This document shows positions 1 to 8,715 of a stretch of DNA of 64,000 bases, piece by piece. Every line of letters begins with the position of its first letter. Position 1 is the stretch's first letter. The notes under the pieces are model-generated. The model saw only the letters and a program-made list of their open reading frames with translations. It ran no database searches and was not told the DNA's origin. Source of the DNA: Planctomycetota bacterium (GTDB lineage: Bacteria > Planctomycetota > SZUA-567 > H5-PLA8); contig JAOSKN010000001.1 in NCBI GenBank assembly GCA_027493525.1, positions 1,984,001 through 2,048,000 on the forward strand, read 5' to 3'. The position numbers and the translations under genes are program-made.

Positions 1-1987
1 GGTGCCGGCGGCCTGGGCCATCCGTTCCACCAGCGCGTAGCGTTCGGGGGTGGATCGCGGTCCGGTCGAGCGGGTTCTCGCCGTCCTTTACGCGCAGGAA
101 GCCCGCGGCGACTTCGAAGCTTTTCGCGTCGAGCCCTTCGACCTGCTTCAGCGCGTCCAGGTTCTTGAACACGCCGTTCTTCGCGCGGTATTCGACGGCG
201 CTCTTGGCCTTCAGGATGTCGAAGCCGGCGACCTGCGCGAGCAGTTCGGCCCCTGCGGCGTTGAGGTCCACGCCAACGCGGTTGACGCAGGCGCCGATGG
301 TCTCCTCGAGCCTGCGGCGCAGGGATTCCGTGCCGCCGTCGCCGTGGTGCGCGCCGGCAGCCAGATCCCGCGCGCCGAGCTTGACGAGTTCGGCAAGCGG
401 ATCCTGGAGGCGGCGCGCCAGGGAGACGGCCGCGCGGGCGGCCAGTTCCAGGTTCGGCAGTTCGTGCTTGCCCGCCCGGGATGTTGCGTAGCCGGCCGCG
501 CCGGCCTCGTTGACCGGAATGCGGCAAACGCGCCGGCCCAGGTCTTCGGAATCCAGCACGGCGCGCACGAGGTTGTCCAGCGCGCGTCCGCTGGAGCCGC
601 TGCCGATCGCGAGGACCTCGATCTCGTGTTCCTTCAGGAGCTTCAGCAGCGCGGCCTTGGCCTGCGCGCGCAGGTCCGCGGACTCGGCCTTCGTGTCGTC
701 GGCTTCGATTTCGCCCTCTTCGTGCGCTTCGGCTTCGTCCGCGGCAGGAGCCGCCTCGGCGGGTACCGCAGGAGCGGGGGCGGCGTCGGCGGGGCTTTCG
801 ACCGCCGGTTCGGCGGCGGCAACCTGAGTTTCGGCCGCCTCGGCGGAGACTTCCGCGCTCGCCGCGGGGGCCTCGGCCTTCGGCGGCGCGGGCTTGGCTT
901 TCGCGGCGCGCTGGGGCGGAGGGGCCTCTTTGCGCAGGCGCAGCTTTTTCGTGGGCGAGGAGCGAGCCGTCCGCGTCGACGACGACCGCGTGGAAGGCGC
1001 CGCCGCGCGCCGGCGCGACGGCCAGGACGCGGCGCGGGCCCAGCGGAGCCTGCAGAAGCAGCGCGCGGAGGCTCCGCGCGGACTGCTCGGCGTCTTCCGC
1101 CTCGGCGCGCTGCCGCAACTCGCGGCGCAACTCGCCCTCGAGCGACGGCAGGAGCAGCTTCTCCAGCGCGGTCTTGAGGACCTGTTCGAGTTCCGGCGCG
1201 AACAACGTCTCCGGCTTGATCGCCAGCCGTTCGCGGAGCAGAGCCTCGAGCTTCTCCTTCGGGTACGCGAGGCCCACCTTCAGCTTGCGCTCGGCCTCGC
1301 CGCGCAAAACGGTGAGCACGCGCGCGGCGCGCGCGCGGCCGACCGGCTCGGCGTACGAACCGAAGGACGCGTAGCGCGAACGGGCCAGGTCGGCGCCTTC
1401 GCGCGCGGACGCCATGAGCCGCCCTTCGGCATGGAGCAGCTCCCGGGTCGCGGCGCGGAGTCCGGGGTCGAAGGCAAAGCGTTCGGCCAGGATCGCGCGG
1501 GCGCCGGCGAGCGCCTGGGAGGTCTCCTTTACGTCCTTTTCGGCGGAGAGGAACGGCGCGGCGAGCGCGTCGGCGTTCTCGGCCTGCGCTTCCTGCTTCA
1601 AGAGAATCTCGGCCAGGGGTTCCAGGCCCTTTTCGCGCGCCAGCGCGGCCGGGGACTTCTTGGGCCGGGGGCGAAGGGCAGGTAGAGGTCCTCGATCCGG
1701 GCGCGATCCGGCGCGGCTTCGAGCGCGGCCTTCAACTCGTCCGTGAGCTGCCCGCCGGCCTGGAGGGAATTGAGGATCACCCGGCGCCGGGCGTTCAACT
1801 CATCGTAGGCGCGCTGGCGATCCAGGATCGCCCAGAGCTTGCCCTCGCCCAGCCCGCCGGTGCGCTCCTTGCGATAGCGCGCGACGAAGATCGGCGGGTA
1901 TCCGGCGTTGAGGAGTTCGAGGGCTCCCGCAACCTGCTCGGACGCGATCTTCAGTTCCTTGGCGAGTTCGTCCACGAGGGTACTCAT
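1..1987 (-). CDS. tex: Tex RNA-binding transcription accessory protein, partial, two frameshifts
   Basis: Tex proteins bind RNA through a C-terminal S1 domain and affect transcription. Only the N-terminal and central parts are here; the S1 domain lies beyond the window start. The start is the ATG at 1985-1987. The N-terminal region shows FVARYRKERTGGL near residue 35 and EDLYLPF near residue 100. Further on, in another frame, the helix-hairpin-helix region reads CVNRVGVDLNAAGAELL (about 235-300), then FEVAAGFLRV (about 85-115). Two breaks interrupt it. The G run at 1667-1671 needs one more base, and the G run at 46-50 has one too many; repairing each restores Tex sequence. Both are homopolymers, so sequence error is likelier than decay. 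Confidence 0.9.
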
Positions 1988-2112
1988 GGGGGTAGGCAGC
2001 CGTCTCTGAGTGGGCGATCGGACCCCGGCTACTGTATGCGAAGCCCGCGCACTTGAACAGCGAACATTGCGAACGTCCGGGGCCGGCGCGGAAGGATGAA
2101 CAGGCTGTTTGC

Positions 2113-2606
2113 CGCCGTGGTGCGTGGGTGGCGGTTGCCGGTTGTCGGTTTTCGGTTGCCGGTTGCTGAGGAGCTTCTCCTTTCTGTTCTTGTCGGCCCA
2201 ACTCGGGGTTGTCTACGAGAGCTTAAAAAAAGATGCACGGTGGTGCGTGGGTGATGGTTCTCGGTTGCTGGTTCTCGGTTGTCGGTTGTTGAGGAGCTTC
2301 TCCTTCTGGGTATCGCCTGCTTCGGCGGTTGTCTACGAGAGCCTAAAAAAGATGCACCGTGGTGCGCGACTCCGGGATCCGGGGGCCGGTATCCGGACTC
2401 CGGGGCGGGAAGCAAAGAGGCTCCGTTGGAGCGCTGTTCCCTGGGTCCTGAGTCCGGTTCCCGGCACCCTTCTTCCAGTCTACGAGAGCTTAAAAAAGAT
2501 GCACCGTGGTGCGTGGGTGCCGGTTGCCTGTTTTCGGTTCTCGGTTGCCGCGGAACTTTATCCGTTGCTTGCCACCACCTTCAGGTGGTGGATCGCGGTT
2601 CCCTTT
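2113..2606 (+). repeat. Tandem array of 120-150 bp units with internal heptamers
   Basis: Three units begin with the same block of about 40 bp, TCTACGAGAGCTTAAAAAAG followed by ATGCACCGTGGTGCG, at 2211, 2331 and 2479. A fourth, at 2113, keeps only the end of the block. GCACCGTGGTGC inside the block is a hairpin. Each block is followed by a heptamer array of its own type: CGGTTGY-like at 2132-2166, 2255-2289 and 2521-2548, and NNNCCGG at 2369-2403. Two units also share a GGAGCTTCTCC hairpin (about 2170 and 2293). Confidence 0.8.
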
Positions 2607-2690
2607 TGTGTCTCTTTCCGCCGGCTTAAGCCGGCGGAAAGAGGATCGATGGGCTTCGCACCACCGGCTGAAGCCGGTGGCAAGCAACGG
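2561..2690. repeat. Nested inverted repeat with three internal hairpins
   Basis: A 15-bp closing stem (CCGTTGCTTGCCACC at 2561-2575, with its exact complement at 2676-2690) encloses a CCACCACC hairpin at 2572-2591, a perfect 32-bp palindrome at 2612-2643 and a CCACCGGCT hairpin at 2661-2680. The whole could fold as a cloverleaf or cruciform. No gene is visible in it. Confidence 0.8.
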
Positions 2691-2697
2691 ATCGATG

Positions 2698-2878
2698 CGG
2701 GCGAGACGCCCGCGGTACGAACGACTGCCGGCGAGACGCCGGCGCTACAGCCGGCGAGATGCCGGCGCTACGAGTAAGGCACGGGGCAGCTTCGCTGACC
2801 CTTGGCACGGCGACGGCACGGTACGAACGGCGTGCCGGCGAGACGCCGGCGCTACAGCCGGCAAGATGCCGGCGCTAC
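2698..2878 (+). repeat. GCCGGCGAGACGCCGGCGCTAC palindrome cluster
   Basis: Five copies of a 22-bp palindromic repeat lie at 2698-2720 (variant), 2727-2748, 2750-2771, 2834-2855 and 2857-2878. A sixth is at 3735-3757. Inverted versions occur in the prophage at 32821-32841 and 36077-36097. Confidence 0.75.
2778..2808 (+). repeat. Palindromic element, copy 1
   Basis: Imperfect 31-bp palindrome of the form GGCACGGGGCRGC, a short loop, then GCYGACCCGTGGCAC. This copy has CTTGGCAC instead of CGTGGCAC at its right edge. It lies just after the GCCGGCG palindrome cluster. Confidence 0.75.
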
Positions 2879-3183
2879 GAACCGGACTTCCTGCGCCTGA
2901 ACTCGGCGCGCTTCGACCGCGGGACGCGAAGGCCGACGCGGAGCCGCCAACTCCGGCGCCGGGCTGCGCTCCTCCGAGGAGGATGGGGAGCCCCGGCCTC
3001 GCGGTTCAAGTGCCCGCGCGCGCGGTCGGGAGTTTGCGCGCGAGCCCGCGAGGTTGAAGAGAGTATCCCCGTGCGGGGGCGGTTGTCAATGGTATTGTTT
3101 ATATTATGGATTATAAACAGTGTCTAAGACATGGGGTATGGCTGGGGGGGGGGGCTGGGGTTGGGGTTGGGATTGAGCTTGGG

Positions 3184-3232
3184 CGGCACACCACTTCGTG
3201 GTGTGGCACCCCGACTCACGACGCGGCGAAGG
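3184..3232 (+). repeat. 48-bp direct repeat with hairpin, copy A
   Basis: Contains the hairpin GGCACACCAC, loop TTC, GTGGTGTGGC, then ACTCACGACGCGGCG. A second copy with the same layout lies at 3548-3598. Confidence 0.75.
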
Positions 3233-3256
3233 GGAGGTGTCGCGCGGGCGAGCATT

Positions 3257-3450
3257 CAGGCCCGCAGGGCCGGGATGAAATAGCCAGGGGCGTAAGCCCC
3301 TGGTGGCGAGCCCTTCACTTGATGTAGCCCCGCAGGGGCGGCATGGCACGTGGCGCGAGCTTATGCCGCCCCTGCGGGGCTCGAACGTGGCGCGGACCGT
3401 GTACCAGGGGCTTACGCCCCTGGCTAGAGCATGTCGGCCCTGCGGGCCTG
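3257..3450. repeat. Large nested inverted repeat (MITE-like)
   Basis: Outer arms of 47 bp (3257-3303 and 3404-3450) are inverted copies with few mismatches. Each contains a CCAGGGGC/GCCCCTGG hairpin and a GGCCCGCAGGGCC palindrome. Inside lies a perfect 19-bp inverted pair (3326-3344 and 3363-3381, AGCCCCGCAGGGGCGGCAT). The element codes for nothing recognisable. Confidence 0.8.
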
Positions 3451-3502
3451 TGTCTCGGCATGGGAATTCATGCCGCGATTGTTAAGGAAATGTGACTGCA
3501 AC

Positions 3503-3544
3503 TGCCGGGTGCCGGTGACCGAGAACCGGGAACCACCAACCGGC
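3503..3544 (+). repeat. Heptamer array, six units
   Basis: Six consecutive degenerate 7-mers: TGCCGGG, TGCCGGT, GACCGAG, AACCGGG, AACCACC, AACCGGC. It is not coding and lies just before the second 48-bp direct repeat (3548-3598). Confidence 0.7.
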
Positions 3545-3547
3545 TGG

Positions 3548-3598
3548 CGGCACACCACTGCGTGGTGTGGCACCTCAACTCACGACGCGGCGGAGGGG
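3548..3598 (+). repeat. 48-bp direct repeat with hairpin, copy B
   Basis: Second copy of the repeat at 3184-3232, with the loop changed from TTC to TGC and a few other differences. Confidence 0.75.
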
Positions 3599-3611
3599 AT
3601 GGTTAGCGCGG

Positions 3612-3669
3612 GCAACCGGCAACTGACAACCGGCAGGCGGCACGGGGCGGCTTCGCCGACCCGTGGCAC
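3612..3669 (+). repeat. Heptamer array joined to palindromic element, copy 2
   Basis: Heptamers GCAACCG, GCAACTG, ACAACCG, GCAGGCG (3612-3639) run directly into a well-conserved palindromic element at 3639-3669. Confidence 0.75.
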
Positions 3670-3761
3670 GCGGGCGGGCAGGATGCTCTCGGTACGGGAG
3701 AACGAAAAGACGCGCGGGCGGGACGCCCACGCGAGCCGGCGGGGACGCCGGCGCTACGAAA

Positions 3762-3822
3762 GGCACGGGGCAGCTTCGCTGACCCGTGGCACGATGCACG
3801 CGGCTGCGCCGACCCGTGGCAC
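3762..3822 (+). repeat. Palindromic elements, copies 3 and 4
   Basis: A full copy lies at 3762-3792. Right after it, 3796-3822 is a copy whose left arm has decayed to GCACGCGGC while the right arm GCCGACCCGTGGCAC is intact. Confidence 0.7.
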
Positions 3823-3864
3823 GGCGGTTGTGCGCGCGGCGGCACCCGCGAGAATGGTTCGAGC

Positions 3865-4728
3865 ATGAACGCGCGGAACGACCTCCCGATCCCTTCCCGG
3901 CCCAGCGGCGGAAACGCGATGCTGCTGGCCGGCGTCGCATTGGGGGCCATGGTCGCAACGCCCATCGTCCTGGATCAGGCCTGGACGCTGAACATCGCGA
4001 AGGCCCCGCTTGACCTTTTCACGGGCTTGGAACTGCTGGGCTTCTGCGCCTACCTTTTTGGCGTCGCGCTCGTAGGCACCTGGACATCGCTGGGGCTTTT
4101 GGGCGTTTGGGCAGGGCGCAAAGGCGGGCGGCCGCTGCGGCTGGCGGTGCAGGTCCTGGGTATCGCCGCGGCGGCCTACGCGACCTTGCCGGGCGCGATC
4201 TGCCTGACCGTCATCGCGATGCACCTCAAGGGCCGCCGGGCAGACCTCGAAGCGCCGACGCCTGAGTTCCGGAAGCTGCGGCAGGAATCCTTCTCCCAGG
4301 CGCGGCTGGAGGCCGAACTCGCGCGCCGGCGCGGCGGCGAGCCCAGGCTGCAGTTCACCATCCTGCAACTCTACGGACTGGCGATAGGGGTGATGCTGGC
4401 CGCTTCCATCACTGCGCCGTATGCGCGAAAATCGATGCTGCTGGCGGCGCCGCTTGAAGCGATGAGTTTCGCGCAGTACCTGTGGTTCGGGCTGTATCTG
4501 CTGGCGTTGGGCGTGGTGGGAAGCTGGACGGCGCTCGGCGCGCTGGGCGGGTGGGCTACTCGAAACGGCGGCTGGTGGCTGCGGCTGCTGGTTCAGGCGC
4601 TGGGGATCGCGGGGGCCGCGGCGCTGACCCTTCCGGGCGCGCTGCTGGTCATGTACGCGATTATGATTTACGTGGGCGAGCAAGCCAGGCTGCGGGACCT
4701 CGACGAGCTGAAGAATCAAACCGAGTAG
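3865..4728 (+). CDS. Membrane protein with internal duplication
   Basis: 287 aa, function not recognised. Two halves are clearly related. One has GVALVGTWTSLGLLGVWAGR, then QVLGIAAAAYATLPGA; the other has LGVVGSWTALGALGGWATR, then QALGIAGAAALTLPGA. Each half has about three hydrophobic segments; a charged Arg/Glu-rich loop (residues about 115-165) links them. This is the signature of tandem duplication of a three-TM unit. It stands alone between the repeat region and the convergent DksA-like gene, 18 bp away. Confidence 0.75.
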   Translation: MNARNDLPIPSRPSGGNAMLLAGVALGAMVATPIVLDQAWTLNIAKAPLDLFTGLELLGFCAYLFGVALVGTWTSLGLLGVWAGRKGGRPLRLAVQVLGIAAAAYATLPGAICLTVIAMHLKGRRADLEAPTPEFRKLRQESFSQARLEAELARRRGGEPRLQFTILQLYGLAIGVMLAASITAPYARKSMLLAAPLEAMSFAQYLWFGLYLLALGVVGSWTALGALGGWATRNGGWWLRLLVQALGIAGAAALTLPGALLVMYAIMIYVGEQARLRDLDELKNQTE

Positions 4729-4746
4729 GCGGCGGAAACCCTTTCC

Positions 4747-5385
4747 TCAACTGTCGTCTTCGGACGAATCGTCGCCGGCGTCTTCGAGGTCGTCCATGTC
4801 GCCCTCTTCCTTGCGGCGGCGGCGGAGTTCGAAGCGGCCCTGCGCCTCGACCGAGCGCGTCGCCCAGGGCAGGAACTCGAGGCGTTCCTTGTTGATGGGC
4901 TTGCCGGTGATGTCGCAGATGCCGTAGGTGCCTTCGTCGATCTTCTCGATCGCCCGCTCGATCTCGGCGACCTCCGCGCCCTGCTTCTCGGCGAGGCTGA
5001 GGGCGAGGTCGCTCTCGGCGGAGTCGGAGGCGATGTCGGACTCGTCCTGGATGTGCGCGATGTCCCGCGCGTTGGCGACGCTCAGTTCGGTCTGTACTTC
5101 GTCCTGCATGTCTTGGAGCATCCCCAGGAGCTTGATTCGGATGAGCTCAAGTTCTTGCTTCGTGAAGCGCGGAGGCTCCAGCGCTTCGGGCTTGCGCGGA
5201 GCGGCTTCGATCTTCGCGGCCGGCGCCGGCTTGGCCTTGACCTTCACGGCGGCGCTCTTGCCGGGCTTCTCCTTTGGCGCGGGCTTCTTCGCTGCGGGCG
5301 CGGGTTTCTTCTTCTCGGGTTTCTTTTTCTTGGCGGCCTTGGGGCGGGACGCGGAAGGCTTCTTCTTTTTCATGAGCTTGGCCAT
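4747..5385 (-). CDS. DksA/TraR-family protein with degenerate zinc finger
   Basis: 212 aa. The first 70 residues are a Lys/Ala/Pro-rich tail, unusual for the family. A coiled-coil region follows (about 75-155; acidic residues in DIAHIQDESDIASDSAE), then the zinc-finger region YGICDITGKPINKERLEFLP. In DksA this region holds four Cys; here only one remains, so zinc binding is doubtful. Such Cys-poor variants are known in the family. The C-terminus is very acidic. DksA-type proteins bind RNA polymerase through the secondary channel; that role is inferred from family. The start ATG at 5383-5385 fits a basic N-terminus. Confidence 0.8.
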   Translation of the reverse strand: MAKLMKKKKPSASRPKAAKKKKPEKKKPAPAAKKPAPKEKPGKSAAVKVKAKPAPAAKIEAAPRKPEALEPPRFTKQELELIRIKLLGMLQDMQDEVQTELSVANARDIAHIQDESDIASDSAESDLALSLAEKQGAEVAEIERAIEKIDEGTYGICDITGKPINKERLEFLPWATRSVEAQGRFELRRRRKEEGDMDDLEDAGDDSSEDDS

Positions 5386-5620
5386 GCACGCCGCCTTTTC
5401 TGTCGAGGATCCGAAATTCAGCGAGCGCTACCGCCGCGCGGCAGGTCAGAAGAACGGGGTTATCTACTTGATCGACTTGGGCTTGTCAAGTCGCCCAGGT
5501 GGGAGCCGGATTGGCCTCCGTGGGTCCCTGCAACCGATTGCGTGAAAATGAGTTACTGGCTGTCTAGGAGGCCGCCAAGCGCTCCTAGGCGGCAGGGTTC
5601 AGGCTGGGGTGTGATTAGGC

Positions 5621-6214
5621 CTACGGCGCTGTCGGCTCGGTTGCTTGCGCCGGCGTTTCGTTTGCGGGAGCGCGTTCCAGGTAGGCCTTCATGGGCTGCG
5701 CGTAGGCCGCGCCGAATTCCATATCCAGAACCGCGACAAGGTCCGAGCCCTCCAGCCAGACGTACTGGATCTGCTGGACGGGGATGCGCCGGCCGATGCG
5801 GAAGACCGCCTGGCCCAGAGGGTGGGCGAGCGTCACCCGAATTGCGTCGTCCTCAAGGCCGTACTCGGCGCGCTTGCCGGGGTCGGCCGGCACACGCGAG
5901 TCCGACCAGCGTTCCACGGGCCGATAGAGGAGTTCGTGGACCTGGTCCTTCCCCGCCTTGCCTTCGACGGGCTCGGCGAGAAACCAGTCCGCGCCGCGCT
6001 TTTCGAAAACCAGGCGTTCCCGCCGCGTCGCGCCGACCGTTCCGACCGCCACGGAACGCTGGAGCTCGATGCGGTTGACCGCCTCGGCGGGGAAGTCCCG
6101 CAGGAGCGGCCCGTAGCGTTCGTCGGGCGTCTCGGGCCGGTTCAAGTCCCAATAGAGCCAGCCGCCCGCGGCGAGGCCCAGCAGCAGGAGGATCAGCGTG
6201 GTTCGTCCGCTCAT
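5621..6214 (-). CDS. DUF4340-type protein of ABC exporter
   Basis: 197 aa. One N-terminal TM segment (residues about 5-23) is followed by a soluble domain of the DUF4340 type (LVFEKRGADWFLAEP, then YGLEDDAIRVTLAHPLGQ). Proteins of this family are usually encoded next to GldG-like ABC exporter subunits, as here: it starts 4 bp after the GldG stop codon. The substrate is unknown. It is the last gene of a four-gene operon read from 9677. Confidence 0.8.
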   Translation of the reverse strand: MSGRTTLILLLLGLAAGGWLYWDLNRPETPDERYGPLLRDFPAEAVNRIELQRSVAVGTVGATRRERLVFEKRGADWFLAEPVEGKAGKDQVHELLYRPVERWSDSRVPADPGKRAEYGLEDDAIRVTLAHPLGQAVFRIGRRIPVQQIQYVWLEGSDLVAVLDMEFGAAYAQPMKAYLERAPANETPAQATEPTAP

Positions 6215-6217
6215 GGG

Positions 6218-7993
6218 TCAGGTCCGCCGGGACGCCCACACCACGACGCCGACGAAGATCAGCAGGGCGGGCAGAATGATCACCAGCAGCAGCATGAGCA
6301 CCTCGGCTTCCCGCTCCTCGAGCTGCGCCATGCGAATCTTGGGGGAGCGCGGCGGGATCGAGGCGCCGGCGTCCTCGCCGCCGGCGAGCCAGCGCACGGA
6401 CGCCAGGGCGAACAGATGGTTGCCCATGTATTGCATGAATTGGGCGTCGGCGAGGATGCGCGATTCGGCGGCGACGACGATACGCGCGCCCTGGGTCTCG
6501 GCGCCCTCCGCGGACTTGACCGGGCCGGCGCAGAGCGCGAGCGGTACGGGGCCCTGGAGGCTCTCGGCGCCAGCTTCGTGGCGCGGGGCCGCCAGCTTGA
6601 CGGGATCGGCCCAATAGAGCGCTTCGCGGGTCTGGTAGGGCGGGGACTCGAGGAGCTTGGCGACCTCGCGGCCCTCCGGAGGCTTGAGGCCCTCGACGGC
6701 GCAGGGGCGCTCGAAATAGACCGGCGCGCGGGCCTCGGCGAGCGGGCGCAGCAGGAGCGCGCGGGAGGCCGGCAACGCGACGAGTTGCTCCAAAGGCAGC
6801 GGTTCGCCGAGCACCGCGGGGCGCACGCCGCGAGTGGCCAGGTCCTGCCTGAGCCTGATGCCGTAGCCTTGGAGCAGGTCCCCCAGGCCCGTTTCGGCGC
6901 GCGGCATCTCCGAGAGCGCCGGCTGCACCGGATCGACGAGCAGGAACAGGCGCCCGCCGCGTTCGAGGTAGGCTTGGAGCGCCGCGACGGCGGCCGGCCG
7001 GTAGGTCTCGCGGGGGCCGCAAAGGACCAGCGCCGAGGCGTCGTCGGGGACCCGCGGGGCGGCCGCCAGGTCGAGCCCCCGCACGTCGTAGTTCTGTTTG
7101 CGCAGCGCTTCCACGAAGCCGGTCAACTCGGCGACGGTGCGCTCGCCGTGCCCGTGGGCGACGTACACCGCGCGCGCGGCGGGATTCAGCAGCAGCCGCA
7201 GCCCCGCCGTCAGCGCGGCTTCGCCGTGGAAGCGCGCGCCGAGCGAGACGCCTTCCGGCGTGCGGTTGACGACGAAGAAGTCGCGCTTCGTCAGCAGCCG
7301 CGCGCGCTCCCCGCAGAGCAGCACGACGCTCTCGGACATCTCCGGCGTGAAGGTGGCCAGGCCCAGCCGCTTGCCCAGGCGCTCCAGGCGCGAAGGCTCG
7401 GCCAGCATGTTGAGCGTCGAGAAGCCGAAGCGTCCCGGCGCCAGTTCGTCGGCGTGGCGCTTGTAGCGTTCCAGCAGCGCGTTCAGCTCCGCGCGCAGGC
7501 GTTCCACCTCGCGCCGCTCGTTCGGGTCCGCGGCAGGCTCGCCCGCCAGCACGACCGCTTCGACGGGCTCGGCGAGATCCTTGAGGCCGGCCAGGCGCCC
7601 GAGGGTCTCCTCGTGGAGTTCGTAGACGGCGTCGGTGGAGAGGTCGAAGCGCGCGTGGAAGCGGAAGCCGAAGGCGTAGAGCACGGCGCCCAGGACGATG
7701 AAGCCCAGCAGCGCCTGGACGAGCACGTGGGCGGCCACGCGCATGCGCGGCCCGCGGAGCGATGCCTTGAACTCCTCGCGGCAGATCCAGGCCGAGGCCA
7801 GCAGGAGCGGGGCGAAAACGGCGAAGGGCGCGAGCGCCCGCGCGTCGGCGAAACGGTCGCGCACGACGCAGACGAAGACGTTCACGGAGAGGCCCAGGCA
7901 GGCCAGCGTGCCCGCCAGCCGTGCGGCCTTGACCAGGCGCGTGACCCCGGCGGGGCGTGGCGCGCGCTCGCCCGATGCGCCGTTCAACGCCAT
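6218..7993 (-). CDS. GldG-like ABC transporter auxiliary protein
   Basis: 591 aa. Three or more TM helices lie near the N-terminus (about 25-115). A large extracytoplasmic domain follows (about 130-555; VNRTPEGVSLGARFHGEAAL, then AVYVAHGHGERTVAEL, typical of GldG), and one C-terminal TM (about 563-585). GldG partners the GldA/GldF ABC transporter in gliding Bacteroidetes and is widespread in PVC bacteria, where the cargo is not known. Its start overlaps the upstream permease gene by 10 bp, so the two are translationally coupled. Confidence 0.85.
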   Translation of the reverse strand: MALNGASGERAPRPAGVTRLVKAARLAGTLACLGLSVNVFVCVVRDRFADARALAPFAVFAPLLLASAWICREEFKASLRGPRMRVAAHVLVQALLGFIVLGAVLYAFGFRFHARFDLSTDAVYELHEETLGRLAGLKDLAEPVEAVVLAGEPAADPNERREVERLRAELNALLERYKRHADELAPGRFGFSTLNMLAEPSRLERLGKRLGLATFTPEMSESVVLLCGERARLLTKRDFFVVNRTPEGVSLGARFHGEAALTAGLRLLLNPAARAVYVAHGHGERTVAELTGFVEALRKQNYDVRGLDLAAAPRVPDDASALVLCGPRETYRPAAVAALQAYLERGGRLFLLVDPVQPALSEMPRAETGLGDLLQGYGIRLRQDLATRGVRPAVLGEPLPLEQLVALPASRALLLRPLAEARAPVYFERPCAVEGLKPPEGREVAKLLESPPYQTREALYWADPVKLAAPRHEAGAESLQGPVPLALCAGPVKSAEGAETQGARIVVAAESRILADAQFMQYMGNHLFALASVRWLAGGEDAGASIPPRSPKIRMAQLEEREAEVLMLLLVIILPALLIFVGVVVWASRRT

Positions 7994-8715
7994 TTGCGCG
8001 ACTCCACCACCTTCGTCGTCAGGAACAGGAGGTACGCGATCGAGGCCGCGAAGTAGACCAGGTCCCGCGTGTCGACGACGCCCTGCAGGAAGGTCGCGTA
8101 GTGCTTGAAAGGCATCAGAAAATTCAGGATGTCCTGCTGCAGGCCGGGCTTGACCAGGACGGGGCTGGAGATCAGGAAGCCGGCCATCAGCACCAGCAGT
8201 CCGGAGACGAAGGCGATCAGGGCCGCAAGGATCGGGCTTTCAAAGAGCGACGAGACGAAGAGGCCGTAGGCCAGGAAGAGCCCGGCCATCAACAGCATGC
8301 CGAGGTAACCGGCGGCGAAGCCGCCCCAATCCACGCTCCCGTCGTAGAACCAGAGCATGGCGCCGACATGGGCCGCCGTCAGCGCGACCATGCTGGCGTA
8401 GAAGATCCAGACGCCGAAGAACTTCGCGAGCACCACTTCGAGGTCGCCCACCGGGGCGGTCATCAGCATTTCCAGCGTGCCCATCCGGCGTTCCTCGGCC
8501 AGCAGGCGCATGGTCAGGACCGGCGCGACCAGCGCCGGGAGGATGTGCCCCAGCGGCTCGACGACCGCGGTGACCTCGACGAGCTTGAGGCGCGCGAACT
8601 GCACGACGAAGAAGGCGCCGAAGAGGAACATGAAGACCGCGGCCGCGCCGTAGGCCAGCGGGGAGACATAGACGCTGAGCAGTTCGCGGCGCGTCAGGGC
8701 GACGAAGTTCCTCAT
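7984..8715 (-). CDS. ABC-2 type permease (GldF-like)
   Basis: 243 aa with six hydrophobic segments and the ABC-2 permease pattern: N-terminal LTRRELLSVYVSPLAYGAA, then RLLAEERRMGTLEMLMTAPV, which is typical of the cytoplasmic loop of gliding-type ABC permeases. It would form the membrane channel for the ATPase encoded just upstream, which it overlaps by 4 bp. Confidence 0.9.
   Translation of the reverse strand: MRNFVALTRRELLSVYVSPLAYGAAAVFMFLFGAFFVVQFARLKLVEVTAVVEPLGHILPALVAPVLTMRLLAEERRMGTLEMLMTAPVGDLEVVLAKFFGVWIFYASMVALTAAHVGAMLWFYDGSVDWGGFAAGYLGMLLMAGLFLAYGLFVSSLFESPILAALIAFVSGLLVLMAGFLISSPVLVKPGLQQDILNFLMPFKHYATFLQGVVDTRDLVYFAASIAYLLFLTTKVVESRKWR

Larger units (their letters stand above)
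1988..3864. other. Gene-free region filled with repeats (1.9 kb)
   Basis: I find no credible gene here: the open frames are low-complexity and are reading through repeats. The region holds a tandem array of 120-150 bp units, nested inverted repeats, GCCGGCG-type palindromes, 48-bp duplicates and four copies of the palindrome that also occurs in the prophage. It looks like a sink for several short repeat families between tex and the membrane-protein gene at 3865. Confidence 0.8.

Noticed and set aside
3503-3669. Repeats that might be a CRISPR array
   Set aside because: Units are 7 bp without spacers of constant length, and there are no cas genes.
5645-8056. An 803-codon + strand open frame opposite the exporter genes
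   Set aside because: High-GC codon bias leaves the opposite strand open. The minus-strand frames have clear families; this one is Arg/Gln/Gly-rich without any.
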